64,000 nucleotides of DNA from Alistipes communis (lineage in GTDB: Bacteria > Bacteroidota > Bacteroidia > Bacteroidales > Rikenellaceae): the NCBI RefSeq assembly GCF_006542665.1, contig NZ_AP019735.1, positions 2,046,001 to 2,110,000 of the forward strand, in the 5' to 3' direction. Numbering within the stretch: position 1 is the first letter of the stretch; each line of letters opens with the position of its first letter. Below, one piece after another: positions 17,062-24,878 of this stretch. The notes under the pieces are model-generated. The model was not told the origin of the DNA and made no database searches. It saw nothing but the letters and a program-made list of their open reading frames with translations. Both the position numbers and the translations under genes were made by a program.

Positions 17062-18132
17062 TCAATATCTTTTCGCCAGTTCGGCAATGTAACGTATGTA
17101 ACCTTCCACCCCCTGCTCCACTTCGCTGCGGAGCACGTATTCGTCAGCCGTATGCGAGCGCGCCGAATCGCCCGCGCCCATTTTGAGCGACGGGAACGCC
17201 ATGAGCGCCATGTCCGACGTGGTGGGCGAGACGAAGCGTTCGACGCCGAGCGCCGCGGCCGCCCCGACCAGCGGGTGTTCGGGCGCGACGGCCGAAGCGC
17301 GGATGCGCGTCGAGCGCGGCACCGCTTCCGAACGCATGTGCCGGCGCACGATCTCGACCGTCTCTTCGTTCGTATAGGCGTCGGTCGTGCGTACGTCCAC
17401 CACGAAGCGGCACTCGGCCGGCACGACGTTGTGCTGCGTCCCCGCCTCGATCTGCGTGGCCGTCATGCGGATCGGCCCCAGCAGCGGCGAGCAGCGTTCG
17501 AAGCGGTAGCCGCGCAGCCATGCGATGTCGTCCGCAGCGATGTAGAGGGCGTTGATCCCCTCGTCGCGCGCCGCATGGCCGGCGCGGCCGTGCGCCGTGC
17601 AGTCCAGCACTACCAGTCCGCGTTCGCCGACGGCCGCCCGCATCCGCGTCGGCTCGCCCACGAGCGCCATGTCGATCGGCCCCAGTGCGGGCAGCAGCGC
17701 CCGCGTGCCGTGTTCGCCCATGCACTCCTCCTCGCCCGAGAGGGCCAACAGCAGGTTGAAAGGCAACTCCGCATCGTAGTAGTGGCGGAAGGCGGCCGTG
17801 AGGGCCGCGACCGACGCGCCGGCGTCGTTGGCTCCCAGCCCGTAGAGACGTTCGCCCTCCCACGTCGCCGCGAAAGGGTCGCGCGTCCACGCCGCCGTGG
17901 GACGCACCGTGTCGTGGTGCGAGTTGAGCAGCAGCGTGGGCTTCGCGGCGTCGAAATGCGCCGCGCGCGCATAGACGTTGTTGTACAGCCGCTCGGCGGC
18001 GATGCCGTGCGCCGCGAGGTGGCCCCTCAGCAGATCGGCCGTGCGCGCCTCGTCGCGCGACACCGACGGAGTGGCCACCAGCTTTTCGAGCAGTGCGACC
18101 GCCTCGGCCTGCAATTCGTTCAATCTCTCCAT
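17062..18132 (-). CDS. M20 deacylase, N-succinyl/N-acetyl-ornithine or -citrulline deacylase (ArgE-type)
   Basis: 356-aa zinc-dependent M20-family amidohydrolase. Metal and catalytic motifs: LLNSHHDTV, YGLGANDAGAS, SGEEECMGEHG (general base Glu and metal Glu) and GEPTRM. In this operon it should remove the N-acyl group after carbamoylation, giving citrulline for ArgG. Because the neighbouring transcarbamylase is of the succinylornithine type, the likely substrate is N-succinylcitrulline, an inference from context. Start at the ATG 18132; a longer frame continues to 18294 but overlaps argB. It lies 22 bases after argB. Confidence 0.85.
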   Translation of the reverse strand: MERLNELQAEAVALLEKLVATPSVSRDEARTADLLRGHLAAHGIAAERLYNNVYARAAHFDAAKPTLLLNSHHDTVRPTAAWTRDPFAATWEGERLYGLGANDAGASVAALTAAFRHYYDAELPFNLLLALSGEEECMGEHGTRALLPALGPIDMALVGEPTRMRAAVGERGLVVLDCTAHGRAGHAARDEGINALYIAADDIAWLRGYRFERCSPLLGPIRMTATQIEAGTQHNVVPAECRFVVDVRTTDAYTNEETVEIVRRHMRSEAVPRSTRIRASAVAPEHPLVGAAAALGVERFVSPTTSDMALMAFPSLKMGAGDSARSHTADEYVLRSEVEQGVEGYIRYIAELAKRY

Positions 18133-18154
18133 AACCGTCTGCGCAATCGTTTCG

Positions 18155-18931
18155 TCAACCCCGGATCGTCGTGCCGCCCGCGTCGAGCAGCGCCTCGGCC
18201 TGCTTGATGACCACGCTCTCCACGCCGCTGGCGACGGCGCGCAGCGCCCCGTCGATCTTGGGCAGCATCCCCGCGCTGATCGCCCCTTCGGCACGCAGCG
18301 CGGCGTAGGTGTCGGGCGTGATTTCGGCGATGACGCTCCGTTCGTCCTCCACGTCGCGCAGCACCCCCGCCTTCTCGAAACAGAAGACGAGCTGCGTCGG
18401 CGCGATGCGCGAAGCGGCGACCGCCACGGCCGACGCCACGCTGTCGGCGTTCGTATTGAGCAGCGTTCCCCGCCCGTCGCACGTGATGGCCGAGAAGACG
18501 GGCGTCAGCCCCGCATCGAGCAGCGTGCGCAGCAATTCGACGTTCACGCCCCCCTCGGCGATGTCGCCCACATAGCCGTAGTCGACGGCTCCGGCCGCAC
18601 GCCGCACCGAGGTGACGGCATCGCCGTCGGCACCCGACAGCCCGATCGCGCGGCAGCCTGCGGCCGACAAGGCCGCGACGAGCCGCTTGTTTATCAGTCC
18701 GGCGTAGACCATCGTCACCACGTCGAGCGTCTCGCGGTCGGTGATGCGCCGCCCGTCGACCATGCGGCTCTCGATACCCAGTTGCGCGGCCAGACGCGTG
18801 GCGAGCTTTCCGCCGCCGTGGATGAGCATCTTCGGCCCTTCGAGCGCAGCGAAAGCCTCGACGAAGCGCGCCGTCGCCTCGGGCGAATCGATGACGTTGC
18901 CGCCGATCTTGACTACGGTGATCCGTTCCAT
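18155..18931 (-). CDS. argB: N-acyl-glutamate kinase (ArgB)
   Basis: 258-aa amino-acid kinase phosphorylating the gamma-carboxyl of N-acylglutamate with ATP, second step of arginine synthesis. Motifs: VVKIGGNVID and HGGGK (phosphate and acyl-glutamate binding), LLNTNADSVAS, and a lysine near the C-terminal half (AGMLPKIDGA) typical of the family. In Bacteroidetes the acyl group may be succinyl rather than acetyl, inferred from the operon. Its start is just two bases after the argF' stop codon, indicating tight coupling. Confidence 0.93.
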   Translation of the reverse strand: MERITVVKIGGNVIDSPEATARFVEAFAALEGPKMLIHGGGKLATRLAAQLGIESRMVDGRRITDRETLDVVTMVYAGLINKRLVAALSAAGCRAIGLSGADGDAVTSVRRAAGAVDYGYVGDIAEGGVNVELLRTLLDAGLTPVFSAITCDGRGTLLNTNADSVASAVAVAASRIAPTQLVFCFEKAGVLRDVEDERSVIAEITPDTYAALRAEGAISAGMLPKIDGALRAVASGVESVVIKQAEALLDAGGTTIRG

Positions 18932-18933
18932 AG

Positions 18934-19890
18934 CTATTCCAGTCCCTCCAACAATCGTTTGAGCACCACCTGGGCCGAGATCTCGCGGTTGGCCGCCTCG
19001 GGAATCACCAGACTGCGCGGCGACTCGATCACCTCGTCCGTGACGATCATGTTGCGCCGCACGGGCAGGCAGTGCATGAAGAAGGCGTCGTTCGTGAGCG
19101 CCATCTTCTCGGCGTCGACCGTCCATTCGCGGTCGCGGCTCAGCACCCGGCCGTAGTTGGGATCGGCATAGGCCGCCCAGTTTTTGGCATAGACGAAATC
19201 GGCCCCTTCGAGCGCGCGACGCTGGTCGTGTTCCACACGTGCGCCGCCCACGAAGCGGGGGTCGAGTTCGTACCCTTCGGGATGGGCGATCACGAAGTCG
19301 TAGTCCGCGGCGTTCATCCACTCGGCGAACGAGTTGGGCACGGCCTGCGGCAGCGCATTGGGATGCGGCGCCCACGTCATCACCACTTTGGGACGCGCCG
19401 TGCGCTTGTGCTCCTCGATCGTGATCAGATCGGCGAAACTCTGCAACGGGTGGCGCGTAGCGGCCTCCATCGAGAAGACCGGACGCCCCGAGTAGCGGAT
19501 GAACTGTTCGAGCACGCGCTCCTCGTAGTCCTCCGTCTTGTCCTGAAAGCGGGCGAACGACCGCACGCCGATCAGGTCGCAGTAGGAACCCATCACGGGG
19601 ATCGCTTCCAGCAGATGTTCGGCCTTGTCGCCGTCCATCACCACGCCGCGCTCGGTTTCGAGTTTCCATGCGCCCTGATTCACGTCGAGCACCATGACGT
19701 TCATCCCCAGGTTCATCGCCGCCTTCTGCGTCGACAGGCGGGTGCGCAGGCTGGAATTGAAGAAGATCATCAGCAGGGTCTTGTTCCGCCCCAGATGCTG
19801 GTAGGCGAAGCGGTCGCGCTTGACTTCGAGCGCTTCGGCCACCGCCGCCGCGAGATCGCCGATGTCGGCGACACAGGTAAATTTCCGCAT
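18934..19890 (-). CDS. argF': N-succinylornithine carbamoyltransferase (ArgF')
   Basis: 318-aa transcarbamylase closely resembling the Bacteroides fragilis N-succinyl-L-ornithine carbamoyltransferase as I remember it. Carbamoyl phosphate site FFNSSLRTR (about 43-51), RHPLQ, and HCLPVRRN. The specificity position that is Pro90 in the B. fragilis enzyme and Glu92 in the Xanthomonas N-acetylornithine enzyme is Ala90 here (GDKAEHLL). Published substitutions of that Glu by Ala, Ser, Val or Pro gave succinylornithine activity, so Ala fits a succinyl substrate. Product: N-succinylcitrulline. 16 bases after argD. Confidence 0.92.
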   Translation of the reverse strand: MRKFTCVADIGDLAAAVAEALEVKRDRFAYQHLGRNKTLLMIFFNSSLRTRLSTQKAAMNLGMNVMVLDVNQGAWKLETERGVVMDGDKAEHLLEAIPVMGSYCDLIGVRSFARFQDKTEDYEERVLEQFIRYSGRPVFSMEAATRHPLQSFADLITIEEHKRTARPKVVMTWAPHPNALPQAVPNSFAEWMNAADYDFVIAHPEGYELDPRFVGGARVEHDQRRALEGADFVYAKNWAAYADPNYGRVLSRDREWTVDAEKMALTNDAFFMHCLPVRRNMIVTDEVIESPRSLVIPEAANREISAQVVLKRLLEGLE

Positions 19891-19905
19891 GGTCGTATCC
19901 GTTTT

Positions 19906-21039
19906 TTAATGAAAATCCTCCAACAATGCTTTCAGGCGCGCGACGAATTCGTCGGCCTGCGCCTCGCTCAGCCCCAGTGCCGGCAGCAGCCGCACGGTAT
20001 GCGCTCCCGCGCCGCCCGTGAAGACGTGCTGCTCGAAGACGAGCCGGCGCCGCAGCTCCGAAGCCGAACCCTCGACGTCGAAACCGATCATCAGGCCGCG
20101 TCCGCGCACGTCGTGCAGCGCGGGCAGCGTGCGCAAACGTTCGAGCAAGCGGTCACCCACCCTGCGGGCGTTCTCGACCAGCCCCTCGGCCGCGATCGTG
20201 TCGGCCACGGCGATCGCCGCCGCGCAGGCCAGATGGTTGCCGCCGAAGGTGGTGCCCAGCATCCCCTTGCGGGCCTCGAACTGCGGCGCGATGAGTACGC
20301 CGCCGATCGGGAAGCCGTTGCCCATGCCCTTGGCAGTCGTAATCAGATCGGGACGGATGCCCGCCCACTGGTGGGCGAAGAAACGCCCCGTGCGGCCGTA
20401 CCCCGACTGGATCTCGTCGAGGATCAGCACCGTCCCCGTGCGCTCGGTCGCCTCGCGCAGCGCGCGAAGGAATCCCTCCTCGGGGCAGCGGATGCCCGCC
20501 ACGCCCTGAATGCCTTCGACGATCACGGCGGCGAACTCGCGCGCGGCGAGCTTGCGCTCGACCGCCCCGATGTCGTTCAGCGGCACGAACTCCACGTTGG
20601 CCGTGGCGTTGAAGGGCGAGCGGATCGCGGGATTGTCGGTCACCTCGACGGCGCCCGACGTACGGCCGTGGAAAGCTCCGCCGAAGGCCAGCACCTTGGC
20701 CCGCCCCGTGTGGAACGACGCCAGTTTCAGAGCGTTTTCATTGGCTTCGGCGCCCGAGTTGCAGAGGAAAAGCCGGTAGTCGTCGTAACCCGACAATGCT
20801 CCCAGCCGCTCGGCCAGCGTGTGCTGCAACGAGTTTTCCACCGAATTGGAGTAGAATCCCAGCCGTGCGGCCTGCTCCGAGATCATCCGCACGTAATGCG
20901 GATGCGCATGGCCGATCGAAATGACGGCATGGCCGCCGTAGAGGTCGAGGTACTCCGTGCCTGCTGCATCGTAGACGTAGCTGCCGCTGCCGCGCACCGG
21001 CTCGACCGGATATAAGGAATAGACATCGAATAGTTCCAT
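19906..21039 (-). CDS. argD: N-acyl-ornithine aminotransferase (ArgD)
   Basis: 377-aa class-III PLP aminotransferase converting N-acylglutamate semialdehyde plus glutamate to N-acylornithine. CNSGAEANENALKLA binds the cofactor phosphate, LDEIQSGYGRTG holds the PLP Asp, and K237 in TTAKGMGNG is the expected Schiff-base lysine. The start is the ATG at 21039 (MELFDVYSLYPV), the family N-terminus; the frame remains open to 21333 through the structured gap that separates it from argC. The acyl group is probably succinyl, as for ArgF'. Confidence 0.93.
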   Translation of the reverse strand: MELFDVYSLYPVEPVRGSGSYVYDAAGTEYLDLYGGHAVISIGHAHPHYVRMISEQAARLGFYSNSVENSLQHTLAERLGALSGYDDYRLFLCNSGAEANENALKLASFHTGRAKVLAFGGAFHGRTSGAVEVTDNPAIRSPFNATANVEFVPLNDIGAVERKLAAREFAAVIVEGIQGVAGIRCPEEGFLRALREATERTGTVLILDEIQSGYGRTGRFFAHQWAGIRPDLITTAKGMGNGFPIGGVLIAPQFEARKGMLGTTFGGNHLACAAAIAVADTIAAEGLVENARRVGDRLLERLRTLPALHDVRGRGLMIGFDVEGSASELRRRLVFEQHVFTGGAGAHTVRLLPALGLSEAQADEFVARLKALLEDFH

Positions 21040-21062
21040 CTTCTTCTTGCGAATTAAAAGAA

Positions 21063-21308
21063 TTAAAAATAGCCGCCGCGCATCTGAGCCGCTGTCGGAT
21101 GTTCCGCCCGCCGCCCGATGAAGAGGCCTTCGGAAGTCGGCTGCAACATGCTCTCCATAAGACCGTCCGCCTCCGAACCCTCCTCCGCGAGTCTCGCGCG
21201 CAGACTGTCGTTCGAAAAGGCCGTCGTCGGGACTCGCCTGCCCCGCCATCGTACAGGCGGCTCCATGAGCCGCACGAGCCGCAGCCTCCGCCGTCGGAGG
21301 CTCGCCAT
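21063..21308 (-). CDS. Possible Arg-rich small ORF in the arg operon
   Basis: 81-aa frame between argC and argD on the operon strand, ending 23 bases before the argD start. It opens with MASLRRRRLRLVR; 15 of its 81 residues are Arg, 10 of them in the first 25. A GGAGGGG sequence precedes the ATG by 4 bases. The four-Arg run (codons CGA CGG CGG AGG) lies inside a hairpin (21283-21302). It could be a leader-like regulatory peptide, but GC-rich non-coding DNA easily yields such frames, and I know no homologue. Confidence 0.25.
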   Translation of the reverse strand: MASLRRRRLRLVRLMEPPVRWRGRRVPTTAFSNDSLRARLAEEGSEADGLMESMLQPTSEGLFIGRRAEHPTAAQMRGGYF

Positions 21309-21346
21309 GGCTCCCCTCCGCAGGCTGCGACACGCGGCCGACCGCA

Positions 21347-21355
21347 GGGGGGGGG
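21347..21355. repeat. Nine-base G tract in the arg operon spacer
   Basis: Nine consecutive G (C on the operon strand), 36 bases beyond the argC stop codon and about 40 bases before the Arg-rich frame. A slippage-prone tract outside known coding sequence. Confidence 0.8.
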
Positions 21356-21391
21356 AATTCGGTTCTTAATTCTCGGCCCTGGCGCCCGGCG

Positions 21392-22351
21392 TCAGAATGC
21401 GCTCGCTTTGAGCCGCAGCCCCTCGCGCTCGTCGAGCCCGAAGAGCAGGTTCATGTTCTGCACGGCCTGCCCCGAAGCCCCTTTGAGCAGGTTGTCGATC
21501 GCCGAGACGATATGCAGCTTGCGGCCGTATTTGGCTACCTGCACCACCGCCTTGTTGGTGTTGACCGCCTGTTTGAGGTCGATCGGCCGATCGGCCACGA
21601 AGGTGAAGGCCGCATCCGCATAAAAGTCGCGGTACAATGCCTCGGCCTCCTCCTGCCGAAGGTCGCAGTCGGTGTAGACGCTGGCCAGAATGCCGCGGGC
21701 GAAGTCGCCGCGCATCGGCACGAAGTTGATTTCGGGCGCCGCGCCCCCCTGCATCGCGCCGAGCGTGCGGCCGATCTCCGAGAGGTGCTGGTGCGTGAAG
21801 GCCTTGTAGACCGAGATGTTGTCCGTCCGCCAGCTGAAATGGGTCGTGGCCGAAGGTTTCACCCCCGCACCCGTCGAACCCGTGACGGCCGTCGCGTGCA
21901 CCTCCTCCCGCAACAATCCCTCACGGGCCAGCGGCAGCAGCGCCAGCTGGATCGCCGTGGCGAAGCAGCCGGGATTGGCCACGCGCCGCGCCGCACGGAT
22001 GCGGTCGCGGTTCAGTTCGGGAAGTCCGTAGACGAAACCCTCCGACTCGTCGCGGAAATCCTGCGCCAGATCGACGATCCGCAACCCTTCGGGCAGGGCG
22101 TTCGCCGCGAGGAACTCGCGGCTCCGGCCGTGCGCCGAGCAGAGGAACAGCACGTCGATCGCCCCCAGATCGTATTCCGCCGTGAAACGCAGGTCGGTCT
22201 CGCCCAGCAGCCCGCCGTGCACGTCGCCGAGGGCGTTGCCCGCGTTGCTGTCGCTGTGGACGAATGCGATCTCGGCCGCCGGATGATTCACCAGCAGCCG
22301 CAGCAGTTCGCCGGCCGTGTAGCCGGCGCCGCCGATGACGCCGACCCTCAT
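21392..22351 (-). CDS. argC: N-acyl-gamma-glutamyl-phosphate reductase (ArgC)
   Basis: 319-aa NADPH-dependent reductase making N-acylglutamate 5-semialdehyde. Rossmann motif GVIGGAGYTAGEL at the N-terminus; the catalytic Cys is C129 in NPGCFATA; TGSTGAGVKPS follows. Length is typical of the short ArgC type. It overlaps the end of argG by 4 bases, so the two are translationally coupled. The downstream 352-base spacer breaks the otherwise tight operon before argD. Confidence 0.94.
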   Translation of the reverse strand: MRVGVIGGAGYTAGELLRLLVNHPAAEIAFVHSDSNAGNALGDVHGGLLGETDLRFTAEYDLGAIDVLFLCSAHGRSREFLAANALPEGLRIVDLAQDFRDESEGFVYGLPELNRDRIRAARRVANPGCFATAIQLALLPLAREGLLREEVHATAVTGSTGAGVKPSATTHFSWRTDNISVYKAFTHQHLSEIGRTLGAMQGGAAPEINFVPMRGDFARGILASVYTDCDLRQEEAEALYRDFYADAAFTFVADRPIDLKQAVNTNKAVVQVAKYGRKLHIVSAIDNLLKGASGQAVQNMNLLFGLDEREGLRLKASAF

Positions 22352-23559
22352 TTCTTCGCCTTGCCGTTACGTGCCTGCACGTTGTAGTAGATCTTCATCT
22401 GGTTGCCCAGAATCTTCGTGAAGCCCTTCACGTCGTCGGCCGTCCACGCCTTGTTGACTTCGCCGTACTCGCCGAAATCGGTCTTCATCAGGTCCAGCGG
22501 CGACTGCACGCCCACGAGCGTATAGCCGTAGGGACGCAGCGTCAGTTCCACTTCGCCCGTCACGTTCTCCTGCGAATGGTCGAGGAAGCGCTCGATGTCG
22601 CGCATCACGGGTTCGAGGTACTGCGCCTCGTGGAGGAACATGCCGTACCACGTCGAAAGCTGATCCTTCCAGTAGAGCTGCCACTTGGTGAGCGTATGCT
22701 TTTCGAGCATCTTGTGCGCGGCGATGATGAGCATCGGCGCGGCGGCCTCGAAGCCCACGCGGCCCTTGATGCCGATGATCGTGTCGCCGATGTGCATGTC
22801 GCGGCCGATGCCGTACTTCGCGCCGATGGCCTCCACGGCGCGGATCGCCTCGACCTTGTCGGCGTAGGGCTTGCCGTCGACGGCGGCGATCTCACCCCGC
22901 TCGAAGGCGATGCGCAGCGTGCGCGGCTCGTGTTCGGTCACCTGCGAGGGGTAGGCCTCCTCGGGCAGCGTCTCCTCGGAGTGCAACGTCTCCTTGCCGC
23001 CGATCGAGGTGCCCCACAGCCCCTTGTTGATCGAGTATTCCAGCTTCTTGAAATCGGCCTCGTAGCCGTGTTTTTTCAGGTAGTCGATCTCGTACTCGCG
23101 CGTGAGCGTCATGTCGCGCGTGGGGGTGATGATGCCGATTTCGGGGGCCAGAATCTGGAACGTCAGGTCGAAACGCACCTGGTCGTTGCCGGCGCCCGTC
23201 GAACCGTGGGCCACATAGTCGGCGCCGATCTTCTTGGCGTACTCGATGATGGCGATGGCCTGGAAGATACGCTCCGAGCTGACCGAAATGGGATAGGTGC
23301 CGTTGCGCAGGATATTGCCGAAGACCATGTATTTGATGCTCTTCTCGTAATACTCCTGTTCGATGTCGAGCGTGACGTGGCTCGCGGCGCCCAGCGCGAG
23401 CGCCTTCTGCTCGATGACTTTCAGTTCGGCGGGCGAGAAGCCGCCCGTGTTGGCGATGGCGGTATGCACCTCGTAGCCCTTCTCCTCGGAGAGGTATTTC
23501 ACACAGAACGAGGTATCGAGACCCCCGCTGAACGCCAGTACGACTTTTTCCTTTTTCAT
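22348..23559 (-). CDS. argG: Argininosuccinate synthase
   Basis: 403-aa ATP-dependent synthase joining citrulline and aspartate. The PP-loop is at residues 10-17 (FSGGLDTS); HGSTGAGNDQVRFD binds ATP and citrulline, and GRDMHIGDTIIGIKGRVGFEAA is typical (shown only in part as key region 245-270). Length and domain order are normal. It follows the GNAT gene by 22 bases and overlaps argC by 4. Confidence 0.96.
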   Translation of the reverse strand: MKKEKVVLAFSGGLDTSFCVKYLSEEKGYEVHTAIANTGGFSPAELKVIEQKALALGAASHVTLDIEQEYYEKSIKYMVFGNILRNGTYPISVSSERIFQAIAIIEYAKKIGADYVAHGSTGAGNDQVRFDLTFQILAPEIGIITPTRDMTLTREYEIDYLKKHGYEADFKKLEYSINKGLWGTSIGGKETLHSEETLPEEAYPSQVTEHEPRTLRIAFERGEIAAVDGKPYADKVEAIRAVEAIGAKYGIGRDMHIGDTIIGIKGRVGFEAAAPMLIIAAHKMLEKHTLTKWQLYWKDQLSTWYGMFLHEAQYLEPVMRDIERFLDHSQENVTGEVELTLRPYGYTLVGVQSPLDLMKTDFGEYGEVNKAWTADDVKGFTKILGNQMKIYYNVQARNGKAKK

Positions 23560-23581
23560 GCTATTTCCGTTTTTTGATTTT

Positions 23582-24205
23582 CTACTTCTTTTTGAGGCTG
23601 AACACCTTTTTCAGCCAGTTCCGGAACGCCATCCGGTAGGGCGCCAGACGCGAATGCTCCCGACGCGGCTGCTTCGGGTCGTAGAGCATCCCCGTACAGA
23701 GGCACATGCGGCGGTGGTTGCGTTGGAGGATGTCGTAGTTGCAGCACCCTTCGCACCCCTTCCAGAAGGTCTCGTCGTCGGTCAGCTCCGAAAAGGTCAC
23801 GGGCACGTACCCCAGCCGCGAATTGAGCTTCATGACCGGAAGCGATGTCGTGATACTGAATATCTTAGCATACGGGAATCGTCGTCGGGCTAGTTCGAAG
23901 GTCTTCTCCTTGATCCGCGCCGCCAAACCCATGTGGCGGTAGTCGGGACTCACGATCAGACCAGAAGTCGCTACATAATCGCCGTGCTCCCAGCACTCGA
24001 TGTAGCTAAATCCGACCAGCCGGTCGCCGTCGAGGGCGACCACGGCCTTGCCTCCCTTGATCTTGGAGGCAATGTACTCCGGCGAACGCTTGGCGATGCC
24101 GGTGCCACGCTGCAATGCCGATTCGTAGATCAGCCGACAGATTTCGTCGGCGAACTTCGCATGATCCTCCTCGGCAAATACCACGTGAATCGAATTCATT
24201 CCCAT
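23582..24205 (-). CDS. GNAT acyltransferase heading the arg operon (putative N-acylglutamate synthase)
   Basis: 207-aa GNAT-fold acyltransferase. The acyl-CoA binding core is LIVSPDYRHMGLAARIKEK, preceded by VVALDGDRLVGFSYIEC. A Cys-rich stretch after the core (CEGCC, then CLC about 17 residues later) could bind a metal. As first gene of a full arginine operon that otherwise lacks ArgA or ArgJ, it is the natural candidate to make N-succinyl- or N-acetyl-glutamate. The C-terminal tail is basic (KKVFSLKKK). Two near starts exist (24205 and 24199). Confidence 0.78.
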   Translation of the reverse strand: MGMNSIHVVFAEEDHAKFADEICRLIYESALQRGTGIAKRSPEYIASKIKGGKAVVALDGDRLVGFSYIECWEHGDYVATSGLIVSPDYRHMGLAARIKEKTFELARRRFPYAKIFSITTSLPVMKLNSRLGYVPVTFSELTDDETFWKGCEGCCNYDILQRNHRRMCLCTGMLYDPKQPRREHSRLAPYRMAFRNWLKKVFSLKKK

Positions 24206-24267
24206 GTCTTGCTAAAATGGTAAAAATAATAATAGTTTACTAACCTGACTGTTGAGTTACGTTCCGG

Positions 24268-24275
24268 CAAAGTTA
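24268..24275 (-). promoter_or_regulatory. -7 box of the arginine operon
   Basis: TAACTTTG on the minus strand, 62 bases before the GNAT gene, with an AT-rich leader. A TTTG at 24291-24288 is only 12 nt further upstream, so the -33 element is unclear. I see no ArgR-type box. Confidence 0.45.
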
Positions 24276-24299
24276 AGGGAAATATTCCAAACTTGTCGC

Positions 24300-24878
24300 C
24301 TTCGGCCGGAAAATATCGCGGATCGGGGGCGCTTTCGGCTCGGCGACCGAAAATCGGGGCATCCGTTCCGTCCCTGCCGGCCGGAGCGAGGCGCCGGAGA
24401 CGCGAACCGCCGCGGGACGCTTCGCGGGCGGAGGCCCGCCGTTTCGGCCGGTTTCCGCGGCCTCTCCCTTCCGCGGAAAATTCCGTTCGCATTTTCTTTT
24501 CGGAGAAAGAGCCGGAGAGGATCGCGGAGCGGGAATGTATGTAGGGAGTCCGCCGTCCGCCTCGCTGGACGATCACGATGGATCGGGGTCTTTTTTCCAT
24601 CGAAAAAAGCAGCGGCGCGAAACCGATCCGTTCCCCTGCCGGTGCATCCGCTGCGTATGTCCGCGAACGTCGGAAATCGCAGGGTTTGCGCGGCAGCAGA
24701 CCGCGCCGCTTTTCCCGGGAGGCGGGCGGATCGTCGAACGCAGCGTCGCCGCGACGGTTTCGAGAGGTGCCGGCGGCCCGGCAGGGTAAGGACGCGGGCG
24801 TTTTCCCGCGGTTCCGGCTCATCGGAAAGGGGCGTGCAGGTACGGTTCGGAGAGTCGCAGACGATGCGGACGGCTCCT
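24300..24878. other. Long GC-rich intergenic region, no gene recognised
   Basis: About 580 bases between the arginine operon promoter and the end of the AraC-family gene. Open frames run through it on both strands but have no family motif, start context or hydrophobic signal. A 6-bp A/T hairpin with a CCATCG loop lies at 24591-24608. I see no mobile element or RNA gene. Confidence 0.55.

Larger units (their letters stand above)
21040..21391. other. Structured spacer between argC and argD
   Basis: 352 bases inside an otherwise tightly packed operon. It holds two short perfect hairpins (21257-21273, 7-bp stem; 21283-21302, 8-bp stem), the Arg-rich frame described separately, and a nine-G tract at 21347-21355. 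No promoter of the TAnnTTTG type is obvious. Function unknown; internal regulation of argD onward is possible. Confidence 0.5.

Noticed and set aside
17060..17065. TTG start for argH overlapping the previous stop codon
   Set aside because: The ATG at 17059 gives the conserved start and only three bases of spacing; the TTG adds nothing.
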